64,000 nt of DNA, taken from assembly GCF_019218885.1 (NCBI RefSeq), contig NZ_JAHUWT010000003.1:186001-250000 (forward strand), written 5' to 3'. Below the pieces are notes generated by a model. The model did not search any database. It was given only the letters and a program-made list of their open reading frames with translations, and was not told the DNA's origin. The position numbers and the translations under genes are program-made. Source of the DNA: Bordetella sp. BOR01. Lineage in GTDB: Bacteria; Pseudomonadota; Gammaproteobacteria; Burkholderiales; Burkholderiaceae_B. Shown here piece after piece: positions 1-10,162 of this stretch (the stretch's first letter is position 1; every line of letters begins with the position of its first letter).

Positions 1-66
1 GAGCGTATCGGATGTTTGCATAAATGCGTAGAATCCGGAACATACTCACTACTGCCCCCAGCCACC

Positions 67-801
67 ATGCCTGAACCCGTGCTCAATCTGGCGTCCCGCC
101 GCAGTTCCCTGACCTTGACCGCGGCTGCGCTGGCAGGCGCGGCGCTGATGGCGGGCTGTGCCCAGCAGCGCACCCAGGGCTACTACAACCCGCCGGCGGC
201 CAGCACGGTCACCGACGCACAATACCAGGGCGAAGGGGCCGGCTATCGGCCTGTGGTGCGCGCGCCATCGCAGTTGCAGATCGAATTGAAGGCGCCGCCC
301 CCGGGCCAGACCCGCGGCAAATCCGATGCATCCAATGCCGCGGCCGCGGAAGCAGCCGAAGCCAATGCCGCCTCGGCTGCCGAAGCCGCCGGCAGCGGCT
401 CGCCCGCCGCCCACGCATTGGTGCCGCAGGCCCAGACCTACATGGGCACCCTGCCCTGCCTGACGCCGTCCGCGCAATGCGCGGCCCAGCGCGTCACGCT
501 GACCCTGGCGCCCAACGGGCGCTGGCGCAGCCGCACCGCATACATGGACAGCACCGGCAACCTGGGCAAGCCCAGCGCCGAACAAGGCTGCTGGGACGCC
601 ACTGCCGAACGCCCGCCGCGCGTGCTGCTGGCCGACGCCAACGGCAACCAGCGTGTTGAATTCGTGGTGGCGGCCAACAACGTGCTGCGCGTGAAATCGG
701 TGCTGGGCAAGTCGCCCAACCTGAACTACAGCCTGACGCGCCAGCCCGACCTGGACGCCATCGACGAACTGTCGCAGCAGCCCCCTCCCAAGTGCTCTTG
801 A
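67..801 (+). CDS. NlpE-like outer-membrane lipoprotein
   Basis: 244-residue predicted lipoprotein. A twin-Arg-containing n-region and a hydrophobic stretch lead to a lipobox-like L-M-A-G-C with the lipidated cysteine at residue 31. A low-complexity Ala/Glu-rich linker (about residues 85-120) follows. The C-terminal part (about 125-225) resembles the N-terminal domain of NlpE/copper-homeostasis lipoproteins: it starts Y-M-G-T-L-P-C and has a second Cys seven residues on, like the Cys pair of NlpE, then alternating beta strands (VTLTLAPNGRW). NlpE senses surface attachment or copper stress in E. coli; whether this protein signals is unknown. The frame can be opened upstream at a TTG (16), but ATG 67 gives a sensible signal peptide. 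The gene stands alone; the next gene is 160 bp downstream. Confidence 0.7.
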   Translation: MPEPVLNLASRRSSLTLTAAALAGAALMAGCAQQRTQGYYNPPAASTVTDAQYQGEGAGYRPVVRAPSQLQIELKAPPPGQTRGKSDASNAAAAEAAEANAASAAEAAGSGSPAAHALVPQAQTYMGTLPCLTPSAQCAAQRVTLTLAPNGRWRSRTAYMDSTGNLGKPSAEQGCWDATAERPPRVLLADANGNQRVEFVVAANNVLRVKSVLGKSPNLNYSLTRQPDLDAIDELSQQPPPKCS

Positions 802-831
802 TGGACGCAACCCCGGGCAGGTAGTTCCCAA

Positions 832-860
832 TGGCGATATGGCGGGCAACCCGCTATACT
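832..860 (+). promoter_or_regulatory. possible sigma70-type promoter for the PIG-L gene
   Basis: A TATACT hexamer at 855-860 (5 of 6 to the -10 consensus) has a weak TGGCGA 17 bp upstream. It lies about 100 bp before the ATG at 962. The -35 element is poor, so this is only a candidate. Confidence 0.25.
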
Positions 861-961
861 CGCCCGCGCCCCATCAAACAACGTTACGCCATACCAAGAT
901 ACCCGGGCTGACGCAGCGCATCGCCAGGCTCCGTATCGGGTTGTCGTTCACCTGACGATCC

Positions 962-3016
962 ATGCGCCCTACCCTGGCCCGCCGCCTGCGCGCCCTTCGC
1001 TTCCTGTTGCCCGGCCTGGCCTGGCTTGCCTGCACGGGCGCCGCCGCGGCCGCCTCCACCGGCCCCCGCCTGGCCGAGTGCCGCGGCATCAAAGACCTGG
1101 CCTTCGTCGCCCACCTGGATGACGACCTGCTGTTCATGAATCCCGACATCGCCTCGAACATCGAGGCCGGGGGCTGCGTGCAGGTCGTGTACCTGACGGC
1201 CAGCGACGCGGGCGAGGGCGAACGCTATATGCTGGGCCGTGAACGCGGCGTACGCGCCGCCTATGCCTATATGGCCAGGCAGCCCGACCTCTGGAAAGAA
1301 GACACCGTATCGGTCGATGCCTACCATGTCGCCCGCTTCACGCTGCAAGGCAATCCGCACGTGCAGTTGTGGCACATGCGCCTGAAAGACCCATGGCTGG
1401 GCAAGGGCTGGGGCAGCCTGACGCCGCTGAGCCAGGCCGAATCGGTGCCAGGCATGACCGCCGGCACGCTGGGCCCTTACCATGACGTCTACAGCCGCGC
1501 CGACCTGATTCGCACGCTGGCCGCCATGATCAGGGACTACGGCCCCACCACCGTGCGGCACCTGGACGACACCATCAGCGTGCCCTACACCAAGCTGTGC
1601 TGGCGCTGCGCCGGCCACGGGCACCCGGATCACATCGCCAGCGCGCGGCTGGTGCGCGAGGCCATCGCGCAAGCGCCGGGCAATTATGCCGAAACCGGTT
1701 ATATCGACTACCCCAGCCAGGAACGCCAGACCAACCTCACCGACGCCGAGATCGCCAGCAAGTCCGAAATCTTCCGGCAATACGCCTGGAACGACTACCA
1801 CTACTGCACGGGCCCGACCGGCTGCCAGGAACCGGCCGGCCCGGCCGCGGCCTGGGTGCGCCGTTCGTACTATGTCTCGCGCCACGACGTGGCCCCGGAA
1901 CTCTTTTCCGACCCGCAAGGCGGCCTGATGGTCTTCGCCGCGGGCGAGTCCAATGATGCGGTCAACATGTGGGACGCCCGCAACCGCCGCTGGAACACCC
2001 TGGGCGGCCGTACCGCCGGGCCACTGGTCTCGTTCGCCTATCCGGATTCCTCTGTGGGCATCCTTGCCCGCGATACGCTGGGCGGCCTGTGGATCAACAA
2101 GCAGAACCTGGACGGCACCTGGAAAGGCTGGCAGGCCATGGCAGGCGTGCGGGCGGCCCGTGCGCCCGCGGTGGCGCCGCGCGGCGATGCGGCGGTCGTG
2201 GCCATGGGCAATGACGGCCTGTACCACTGGACCGCCCTGAAGGGCATCGACAGCAGCTGGACGCCCTGGCAGGCGCTGCCCGCGCTGCCAGAGGCCAGGG
2301 GCAATGCGGCCATTGCCAAAGACGCCCACAACCGCTTCTGGGTGTTTGCCATCGACAAGAACGGCCAGTTATTCGCCACGGCGCAGCGCAGCGCGCACGA
2401 CGATGCCGCCTGGGCCGCCTGGCAGCGCGTGCCGGCCCCCGCCTGCGGCGGCGGCCTGGCGGCCATACGCAATGCACGAGGGCTGATCGAGCTATACCTG
2501 CGCGATCTGGCTACCCGGCGCCTGGTGCGCATCGTGCAAGACACCGCCATTGCGCAGATCGATGCCGCCTCGCCCACGCTGCGTTGGGCTTCCGCCACCG
2601 ACCTGGGCATCGAATACGTCGGCAAGCCCGCCATCGGCGCCGACCAGAATGGCGAAGTCGTCGTGTCGGTGCTGGAACGCACCGGCGGCCCCTTGTGGCT
2701 GGTGGAAAACGGCCAGGCCACCAAGCTCGAGGCCCACGCCGCCTCGCTGCCCGCCATGCGTTTCCTGCACGGTACCTTGTATGTCGTGGCTCGCAGCGCC
2801 GGCCAGTTGCAAACCTACCAAGTGCTGGCGCGCAACAACGGCATATGGTCCGCGGCGGCGGCGCTGGGCGAATTGCCCCTGGACGGCGGCAGCCCCTTCG
2901 GGCTGGCCATCCAGAAGGCCGGCATGCTGGCCGCCACTGCCGCCAAGCCGGCGGCAACGGCCAAACCGGCGGTAACGGCGGCAACGGCAGCGGCAGCAGC
3001 AGCGGTGGTGCATTAG
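962..3016 (+). CDS. secreted PIG-L/LmbE deacetylase with C-terminal propeller/lectin-like region
   Basis: 684 residues with an N-terminal signal peptide (Ala-rich h-region to about residue 31). The PIG-L domain covers about 40-310. The family's Zn motif A-H-P-D-D-E appears as A-H-L-D-D-D (residues 50-55), and the second metal-binding motif is H-P-D-H near 220. PIG-L enzymes remove N-acetyl groups from GlcNAc-type sugars using Zn. The remainder (about 310-650) contains repeated blades of the type W-x-x-W-Q-x-L/M with G-x-L-x-x-x, as in PLL-like/DUF346 fucose-binding propellers, so it may bind glycans. The tail is Ala/Thr/Pro low complexity. The protein is probably exported and acts on a polysaccharide or surface glycan; the substrate is unknown. 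It is a single gene with no polysaccharide operon around it. Confidence 0.75.
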   Translation: MRPTLARRLRALRFLLPGLAWLACTGAAAAASTGPRLAECRGIKDLAFVAHLDDDLLFMNPDIASNIEAGGCVQVVYLTASDAGEGERYMLGRERGVRAAYAYMARQPDLWKEDTVSVDAYHVARFTLQGNPHVQLWHMRLKDPWLGKGWGSLTPLSQAESVPGMTAGTLGPYHDVYSRADLIRTLAAMIRDYGPTTVRHLDDTISVPYTKLCWRCAGHGHPDHIASARLVREAIAQAPGNYAETGYIDYPSQERQTNLTDAEIASKSEIFRQYAWNDYHYCTGPTGCQEPAGPAAAWVRRSYYVSRHDVAPELFSDPQGGLMVFAAGESNDAVNMWDARNRRWNTLGGRTAGPLVSFAYPDSSVGILARDTLGGLWINKQNLDGTWKGWQAMAGVRAARAPAVAPRGDAAVVAMGNDGLYHWTALKGIDSSWTPWQALPALPEARGNAAIAKDAHNRFWVFAIDKNGQLFATAQRSAHDDAAWAAWQRVPAPACGGGLAAIRNARGLIELYLRDLATRRLVRIVQDTAIAQIDAASPTLRWASATDLGIEYVGKPAIGADQNGEVVVSVLERTGGPLWLVENGQATKLEAHAASLPAMRFLHGTLYVVARSAGQLQTYQVLARNNGIWSAAAALGELPLDGGSPFGLAIQKAGMLAATAAKPAATAKPAVTAATAAAAAAVVH

Positions 3017-3064
3017 CCGGGCGGCCCGTTGGCCGGCCCTGCCCCGCCGCGCATCTGGCACGGG

Positions 3065-3310
3065 CTAGGATCGGAACAATGGGTGTTCGCCATGCCGGCA
3101 CAGGCGGCAGGCCAGTTCCAGGGCGTTGCGCACGCCCAGCTTGCGGAAAATACGGGCACGGTGCGCTTCGGCCGTACGCAGTGAAATGCCAAGCTCGATG
3201 GCAACCACCTTATTGGGTTTGCCTGCCGCCAGGTAAGACACGATCTGGCGCTCGCGCGGGGTGAGCCGACCAATGGCGGCAGCGCCGGGCGGCGGGGGAA
3301 CATCCTGCAT
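3065..3310 (-). CDS. stand-alone LuxR/FixJ-type HTH DNA-binding protein
   Basis: About 81 residues, almost entirely one GerE/LuxR-type HTH domain: L-T-P-R-E-R-Q-I-V, then a recognition region ending R-T-A-E-A-H-R-A-R-I-F-R-K-L-G-V. This is the pattern of FixJ/NarL output domains. There is no receiver or autoinducer-binding domain, so it is an isolated output domain, either a true small regulator or a remnant. I chose ATG 3310 because AAGAGAG lies 7 bases before it; the frame also opens at TTG 3340. It is co-directional with and downstream of panC, separated by two palindromes. Target genes are unknown. Confidence 0.7.
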   Translation of the reverse strand: MQDVPPPPGAAAIGRLTPRERQIVSYLAAGKPNKVVAIELGISLRTAEAHRARIFRKLGVRNALELACRLCRHGEHPLFRS

Positions 3311-3373
3311 GAACGGCTCTCTTGCATTGTAGGATTGCAATGCAGTCTGCCAGCGCCGCCCAGCGCCATGAAG

Positions 3374-3389
3374 CTGTCAGACCTGACAG
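3374..3389. promoter_or_regulatory. lux-box-like perfect palindrome
   Basis: CTGTCAG-AC-CTGACAG is a perfect 16-bp inverted repeat and fits the CT-N12-AG shape of lux/las/rhl boxes. It lies 64-79 bp upstream of the HTH-only LuxR gene and just past the end of panC. A second short inverted repeat (CGCGG/CCGCG) sits at about 3400-3415. It could be an operator for the adjacent regulator or simply a 3' hairpin of panC. Confidence 0.4.
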
Positions 3390-3425
3390 GATTGTTCCGC
3401 GCGGTATCGCCGCGCCTGCCTGCGC

Positions 3426-5196
<1,771 letters not shown>

Positions 5197-5239
5197 GGGC
5201 ACCGTTTCTGCGTATCAGTTTCCATTGCGCTACGCGCCA

Positions 5240-5338
5240 CCCGCGTCGCATAAAGCAGATATGGCTCGATCGGGGACGCCGCGGAGCCGGCTTTGCCCCC
5301 TTGAGGGGGAAGCGCGCGGCGCTTCGGGGGTGGGTTCA
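5240..5338. repeat. dispersed palindromic repeat, copy 1
   Basis: Intergenic block between scpA and DUF3460. It contains GGGGACGCCGCGGAGCCGG, CCCCTTGAGGGGG and a GCGCGCGGCGCTTCGGGGGT segment. The same modules, in the same order on the opposite strand, are found at about 53755-53870. Compared with that copy, this one lacks about 15 bp (GGTTCGCCAGCGTCG) between the second and third modules. The internal dyads suggest a REP-like element that folds in RNA; it may also end transcription of the DUF3460 gene. Confidence 0.7.
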
Positions 5339-5339
5339 C

Positions 5340-5528
5340 CTAGTCGGCCTGATAGACGTAGGGCCTTTGCGCCACGCGGGCCGCGCGGAAGCCTTCGAGC
5401 TGCTCGGTGTTCTGCGGTTTGTCCCAGAGGCGGGCACGGCCTTCACGCTGGCGTTGTTCGACATCGGGGTGCGACGTCTTGTACGCCTTCAGGAAGCGGG
5501 TGATTTCAGATTCGTAGTTGCTGGCCAT
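5340..5528 (-). CDS. DUF3460 family protein
   Basis: 62-residue protein that begins [13 protein letters not shown] and contains the family's conserved L-W-D-K and [10 protein letters not shown] segments. DUF3460 proteins are small, of unknown function and typical of beta-proteobacteria, where they commonly sit beside scpA/panC as here. It is soluble, rich in charged residues, and has no predicted membrane segment. The ATG at 5528 is 95 bp from the divergent MFS gene. Confidence 0.85.
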   Translation of the reverse strand: MASNYESEITRFLKAYKTSHPDVEQRQREGRARLWDKPQNTEQLEGFRAARVAQRPYVYQAD

Positions 5529-5566
5529 GGCACCGGATTCGGCAGGTTGCGATCAGCCAAGTTTAC

Positions 5567-5596
5567 TTCAGCCCGGCCAGCCGTCGGCGTTACAAT
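5567..5596 (+). promoter_or_regulatory. candidate promoter for the MFS-glpK pair
   Basis: TACAAT at 5591-5596 (5 of 6 to the -10 consensus) with TTCAGC 18 bp upstream as a weak -35. It is 28 bp before the MFS start codon. The spacing is acceptable, but the -35 matches only three positions. Confidence 0.3.
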
Positions 5597-5623
5597 CGAC
5601 CCGACCCCAAGTCCCCTTCCGAC

Positions 5624-7054
5624 ATGTCCGCCGAATCCGCCAGTTCCGCCTCACCTACGCCCCCCTCCCAGGATACCGCCCGCGCGGCCCGGATGATTCC
5701 TTTCATCGTCGGGTGTGCGCTGTTCATGCAAATGCTCGACTCCACCGTGGTGGCCACGGCGCTGCCCGTGATGGCCCAGGCGCTGGACTCGACCCCGGTA
5801 CGGCTGAACGTGGCCATTACCTCGTACCTGCTGGCGGTGGCGGTGTTCGTGCCGGTCAGCGGCTGGGCGGCCGACCGCTACGGCGCGCGGCGGGTCTTCA
5901 TGGCGGCCATCGCCCTGTTCACGCTCAGTTCGGTGGCCTGCGCGCTGTCCCAGAACCTGACCCAACTGGTCGTGGCCCGCGTGGCGCAAGGCATGGCCGG
6001 CGCCATGATGGTGCCGGTGGGGCGCATCATCCTGCTGCGCGTGGTGCCCAAGCAAGACCTGCTGAAGGCCATGTCGTTCCTGTCCATCCCGGCCCTGCTG
6101 GGGCCCGTGATCGGCCCGCCGCTGGGGGGCTTCATGGTCACGTACATGTCGTGGCACTGGATTTTCCTGATCAATATCCCTATCGGAATCATGGGTATCG
6201 CCCTGGTTCGCCACTACGTGCCCGAGATCCGCGAGGCCTCTACCCCACGGCTGGACTGGCTGGGCTTTCTGCTCAGCGCCGTCTGCCTGGCCACGCTGGT
6301 CAGCGCCTTCGAGGCCCTGGGGCACAGCCTGATCCCGCCGCTTGCCGTGGCCGGGCTGGCCGCGGTGGGCCTGCTGTGCGGCGTGCTGTACGTGCAGCAT
6401 GCCAAGCGGGCCGAACACCCCATCCTGGACCTGACCCTGCTGCGCGAACCCACTTTCGCCATCTCGGTACTGGGCGGCAACCTGTGCCGCTTCGCAGTGG
6501 GCGCCATGCCGTTCCTGCTGGCCGTGCAGCTGCAGGTGGGCTTCGGCTTATCGCCCTTCTCGGCCGGCATGATCACCTTTGCCAGCGCCGCAGGCGCACT
6601 GCTGATGAAGTTCGTGGCCACGCCCATCGTGATGCGCTTCGGTTTCCGGCGCGTGCTCACCGTCAACGCCATTCTTACCGGCCTGTTCATCGTGGCCTGC
6701 GCCGCCTTCACGCCGGCCACCCCGGTGTGGCTGCTGATCGCCATCCTGCTGGCTGGCGGCTTCTTCCGTTCGCTGCAATTCACCGGCCTGAATGCGCTAA
6801 CCTATGCCGATATCCCGCCCGAGCGCATGAGCCGCGCCAGCAGCTTCGCTGCCATGGCCCAGCAACTGGGCATCAGCCTGGGCGTGGGGGTGGCCGCGGT
6901 CACGCTCAATATCAGCATGGCCGTGCGTGGCGCACAGCATGTCGTCATCGGCGACGTGATGGTCGCTTTCCTGGTCATCGGCGCTTTGTGCGCGGCCGCG
7001 ACGCTGTCGTTCCGGCGGCTGGCGCCAACCGCCGGGGCCCAACTGCAAGGGTAG
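5624..7054 (+). CDS. MFS transporter, DHA2 (EmrB/QacA-like) drug exporter type
   Basis: 476 residues of largely hydrophobic sequence consistent with 14 membrane helices. The first helix carries the DHA2 signature [11 protein letters not shown] (about residues 40-50). The loop 2-3 motif A is [11 protein letters not shown]. Motif C-like [10 protein letters not shown] and [10 protein letters not shown] follow, as in EmrB-type exporters. It is a proton-driven inner-membrane exporter of unknown substrate. No membrane-fusion (EmrA) partner is present. glpK begins 11 bp downstream, so the two are probably cotranscribed, an unusual partner for a glycerol kinase. Confidence 0.88.
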   Translation: MSAESASSASPTPPSQDTARAARMIPFIVGCALFMQMLDSTVVATALPVMAQALDSTPVRLNVAITSYLLAVAVFVPVSGWAADRYGARRVFMAAIALFTLSSVACALSQNLTQLVVARVAQGMAGAMMVPVGRIILLRVVPKQDLLKAMSFLSIPALLGPVIGPPLGGFMVTYMSWHWIFLINIPIGIMGIALVRHYVPEIREASTPRLDWLGFLLSAVCLATLVSAFEALGHSLIPPLAVAGLAAVGLLCGVLYVQHAKRAEHPILDLTLLREPTFAISVLGGNLCRFAVGAMPFLLAVQLQVGFGLSPFSAGMITFASAAGALLMKFVATPIVMRFGFRRVLTVNAILTGLFIVACAAFTPATPVWLLIAILLAGGFFRSLQFTGLNALTYADIPPERMSRASSFAAMAQQLGISLGVGVAAVTLNISMAVRGAQHVVIGDVMVAFLVIGALCAAATLSFRRLAPTAGAQLQG

Positions 7055-7065
7055 GCAGGCATACC

Positions 7066-8589
7066 GTGACGAAATCGTTCATCCTGGCGCTCGACCAGGG
7101 CACCACCAGTTCGCGCGCCATCGTGTTCGACCGCCAAGGCCATGCGCGCGGGGTGGGCCAGCGCGAATTCCGCCAATACTATCCGCAGCCGGGCTGGGTC
7201 GAGCACGATGCCAACGAGATCTGGCAAAGCCAGCTCAGCGTGGCGCGCGAAGCACTGCGCAATGCCGGCGCCAGCGCGGCCGACGTGGCCGCCATCGGCA
7301 TCACCAACCAGCGCGAAACCACCCTGATCTGGGACCGCGCCAGCGGGCGCCCGCTGGCCCATGCCCTGGTCTGGCAAGACCGCCGTACCGCGCCGCTGTG
7401 CGACAAGCTGCGCGAACAGGGCCACGACCGCCTGCTGCAAGCCCGTACCGGGCTGGTGCTGGACGCTTATTTCTCGGGCACCAAGCTGGCCTGGCTGCTG
7501 GATAATGTGCCGGGCGCGCGCCAGGCCGCGCAACGCGGCGAAGTGGCCTTCGGCACGGTCGATACCTGGCTGGTCTGGCAACTGACCGGCGGCCAGGTGC
7601 ACAGCACCGATCCCAGCAATGCCTCGCGTACGCTGCTCTACGACATTCATGCGCACGACTGGAACGACGAGATCCTGGCGCTGCTGGACATCCCGCGCAG
7701 CGTGCTGCCGTCGGTGGCACCCAGCAGCGCCGAGATCGGCCACGCCCTGCCCGAATGGTTCGGCGGCCCGATTCCCATTGCCGGTATCGCGGGCGACCAG
7801 CAGGCCGCCACCTTTGGCCAGGCCTGCTTCAAGCCCGGCATGGCCAAGAACACCTATGGCACGGGCTGCTTCATGCTGATGAACGTGGGCGACGCGCCGG
7901 TGCAATCGCGCAACAACCTGCTGTCCACCATAGGCTGGGGCCTGCCCGCGCCGGGTGCCGGCCCGGCCGGCCACACCACCTACATGCTGGAAGGCGGCGT
8001 ATTCATGGCCGGCGCCGCGGTGCAATGGCTGCGCGACGGGCTGGGCATCATCCAGCGTTCCGACCAGGTCGAGGCGCTGGCCGCCAGCGTGCCGGACACC
8101 GACGACGTCTTCCTGGTGCCGGCCTTCGCCGGCCTGGGCGCCCCCGACTGGGATCCCTACGCGCGTGGCACCCTGGTGGGGTTGACGCGAGGCACCACCC
8201 GCGCGCACGTGGCGCGGGCCACGCTGGAAGCCATTGCGCTGCAAAGCGCCGAATTGCTGACCTGCATGAACGCAGACAGCAGCATCGACCTATCGGAACT
8301 GCGCGTGGACGGTGGCGCCGCCCGCAACGACCTGCTGATGCAGATGCAGGCCGACCTGCTGGGCGTACCCGTGGTGCGTCCGCGCATTTCCGAATCTACC
8401 GCGCGCGGCGCGGCGGGGCTGGCAGGGCTGGCCGTGGGGTTCTGGTCGGGGCTGGACGAATTCGCCGGCCAATGGGAAGCCGAGCGGCGTTTCGAGCCCG
8501 GCTGGAACGCCGAGCGGCGCACCACCCGGCTGGCCCGCTGGCGGCAAGCGGTCGAACATGCCAAGGGGTGGGCGCGCGCCACTACCTGA
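7066..8589 (+). CDS. glpK: glycerol kinase
   Basis: 507-residue FGGY-family kinase of the length typical for GlpK. It phosphorylates glycerol to sn-glycerol 3-phosphate with ATP in the cytoplasm. The N-terminal [12 protein letters not shown] phosphate-binding motif, the substrate segment [17 protein letters not shown] and the C-terminal D-G-G-A-A-R-N-D are all present. It starts at GTG 7066 eleven bases after the MFS stop; the frame is open much further upstream but that part overlaps the MFS gene. No glpF, glpD or glpR is visible nearby. Confidence 0.95.
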   Translation: MTKSFILALDQGTTSSRAIVFDRQGHARGVGQREFRQYYPQPGWVEHDANEIWQSQLSVAREALRNAGASAADVAAIGITNQRETTLIWDRASGRPLAHALVWQDRRTAPLCDKLREQGHDRLLQARTGLVLDAYFSGTKLAWLLDNVPGARQAAQRGEVAFGTVDTWLVWQLTGGQVHSTDPSNASRTLLYDIHAHDWNDEILALLDIPRSVLPSVAPSSAEIGHALPEWFGGPIPIAGIAGDQQAATFGQACFKPGMAKNTYGTGCFMLMNVGDAPVQSRNNLLSTIGWGLPAPGAGPAGHTTYMLEGGVFMAGAAVQWLRDGLGIIQRSDQVEALAASVPDTDDVFLVPAFAGLGAPDWDPYARGTLVGLTRGTTRAHVARATLEAIALQSAELLTCMNADSSIDLSELRVDGGAARNDLLMQMQADLLGVPVVRPRISESTARGAAGLAGLAVGFWSGLDEFAGQWEAERRFEPGWNAERRTTRLARWRQAVEHAKGWARATT

Positions 8590-8590
8590 C

Positions 8591-8618
8591 GCCGCGCCCG
8601 GGCCAGGGGCCGCGCGGC
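8591..8618. terminator. GC-rich hairpin between convergent glpK and immunity gene
   Basis: GCCGCGC (8591-8597) pairs with GCGCGGC (8612-8618), with a further GGCC/GGCC pairing inside the loop. It lies exactly between the stop codons of two convergent genes. There is no T-run, so termination efficiency is uncertain. Confidence 0.4.
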
Positions 8619-8619
8619 C

Positions 8620-9222
8620 TCAGGCCACGGAATCGCGGTCCAGGTCGTACAGGTCGGGATCGCGCTCGAGCAGCATGTCCTCGAATGCATCGGGGCCGTG
8701 CTCTTCCAGATAGGCCCGCTCGGCGTCGCTGATGGGAAACCCCTGCAGCCAATTGACGATCTGGCCGTCGAGCTCCAGCCGGTGGAACTCGCCGTCCTGC
8801 CACGAAAACGGCACCGACAGATAAAGGTGCGGCACCTGGGTCTCGGGGTAGTACTCGCCCACGCAGCCGGGCAGCACGCTGCCCGGCATGACCGCATGGC
8901 CGCCGCGCATCAAGCCGAATGCGGCCGTGCTCAGGATGTTGCCCCACAAGTCCTGCTCTTGCGGCGCCTCGGCGCACAGTTCGACACGGGTGGCCAGGGG
9001 TTCGCCATCATCATGATGCAGCTCGGTCTCGAACAAACCCACGGTGGAATACGAAATCAGCCCGTCATCGGGGCTGTCGTCCACTTCGAGAATGTCGATG
9101 GACAGATCGATCTCGTCGTGTTCATAGGCATGCACGACCGGCGTGCCGTCAAAGACGGCCAGGGCGTGGCGCGCGACGGCCTTGCGCTGCGGCGAGACGG
9201 AAGAAGAAGAATCAGAAGCCAA
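8620..9222 (-). CDS. SUFU (suppressor of fused)-domain protein, predicted immunity protein
   Basis: 200-residue acidic protein. The middle to C-terminal part matches the bacterial SUFU fold: Y-S-T-V-G-L near residue 58, then P-H-L-Y-L-S-V-P-F-S-W-Q-D-G and G-F-P-I-S-D-A-E-R-A-Y-L-E-E-H-G. SUFU proteins are well known as immunity proteins of polymorphic toxin systems. Its position supports this: it overlaps the 3' end of the nuclease-toxin gene by 11 bases. The start is the TTG at 9222; no ATG or GTG is available early in the frame, so translation is probably coupled to the toxin gene. It would bind and neutralise the adjacent GH-E nuclease in the cytoplasm. The pairing is inferred from context. 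Confidence 0.8.
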   Translation of the reverse strand: MASDSSSSVSPQRKAVARHALAVFDGTPVVHAYEHDEIDLSIDILEVDDSPDDGLISYSTVGLFETELHHDDGEPLATRVELCAEAPQEQDLWGNILSTAAFGLMRGGHAVMPGSVLPGCVGEYYPETQVPHLYLSVPFSWQDGEFHRLELDGQIVNWLQGFPISDAERAYLEEHGPDAFEDMLLERDPDLYDLDRDSVA

Positions 9223-10147
9223 AATAGTCGTCCGTTTTCAGTTCGCCCTGGTGGCTGCGGTTGGATCTGGGCAGTTCAGGCCGGTAGTGTGAAGGCTCAT
9301 TGTATTCATCAAGGAACTGCTTGCGGTCGATATTTCGCTCCGTGGCGCTCTTGACGTGTTTGCGGTGCTCGTACCCGGGCTTGTGCCCCATGTCCCAGGG
9401 ATCGTCTTTCTTCATCACCTTCTTGGACACGGGGTCGCGCACCTTGCCGTCCTTGCCGCGGGCGGCATCCCAGGCCTTGTCGCGCACCCCTTTGCGGAAT
9501 TTGCCGCGCTTATAGCGCGGATCGGGCTTGCGCGACGAACCACCTTTGCCGGGCTTGGCCGGCCGCGACGGCGTAGCGGAACGGCCCGTGGTAGGGCGGG
9601 TCTTCGCCCCGGAACGGCCCGCGCCGCCGGAGCCACCGCCGCCACCACCGCCCCTGCCTCCCGAGCCGCCGCCAGAACCGCCACCACCTCGTCCACCGCC
9701 TCCGCCACGGCCGGCCTTGGCACCTTTGGCGCCGCGCGCCGCGCGGCCGGCTCCGCCGCCCCCACCCATCAACACCACGCGCAACTGGCCGGGCAGCACG
9801 CGTGCGCCCAGGCTGTTGAAGGTATTCTGCACCGTCAGGCAAGTCAGGCGCGTGGCGGGAATGCAGCCGAACAGCACGTTGACCACGCAGGTAATGCGGC
9901 GCGCCTGCGACATCACCGTCTGCGAGAGCAGGCCCATGCCCAGGCCCGGGTTGTCGCCATTGCTCAGCGGAATGGTGGTCAGCAGGTTGTGCGCCGGCAT
10001 CATCATCAACAGCGTGTTCCACACATTGGGAATCGCCATCAGCCCCAGCGCGAAATTGGGATAGCAGATCGGCACCATCACGGGCGGCGTCTTGCAAAAG
10101 TCGGGAAAGGCAAGATCCATGCCCATCAATTGGCTATCGGCGAACAC
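9212..10147 (-). CDS. PAAR-like (DUF4150) type VI effector with C-terminal GH-E nuclease toxin
   Basis: 311 residues. Residues 20-125 form a DUF4150/PAAR-like domain (V-P-I-C-Y-P-N-F-A, then N-G-D-N-P-G-L-G-M-G-L-L-S-Q), which caps the VgrG spike. Residues 127-180 are an extreme Gly/Arg/Ser linker. The basic C-terminal part (about 205-311) carries W-D-M-G-H-K-P-G-Y-E-H-R-K-H (G254-H255) and Y-N-E-P-S-H-Y-R-P-E-L-P-R-S-N-R-S-H, the hallmark of HNH/endonuclease VII-fold nucleases with conserved GHE residues. The likely role is a DNA-cleaving toxin delivered by the T6SS. GTG 10147 follows an excellent AGAGGA ribosome site that overlaps the upstream stop region. The immunity gene overlaps its end. 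Confidence 0.85.
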   Translation of the reverse strand: MFADSQLMGMDLAFPDFCKTPPVMVPICYPNFALGLMAIPNVWNTLLMMMPAHNLLTTIPLSNGDNPGLGMGLLSQTVMSQARRITCVVNVLFGCIPATRLTCLTVQNTFNSLGARVLPGQLRVVLMGGGGGAGRAARGAKGAKAGRGGGGGRGGGGSGGGSGGRGGGGGGGSGGAGRSGAKTRPTTGRSATPSRPAKPGKGGSSRKPDPRYKRGKFRKGVRDKAWDAARGKDGKVRDPVSKKVMKKDDPWDMGHKPGYEHRKHVKSATERNIDRKQFLDEYNEPSHYRPELPRSNRSHQGELKTDDYFGF

Positions 10148-10162
10148 GCGGTTTCCTCTTTG

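Noticed and set aside
5518-7065. Long N-terminal extension of glpK
   Set aside because: It overlaps the whole MFS gene in another frame; GlpK similarity begins exactly at GTG 7066.
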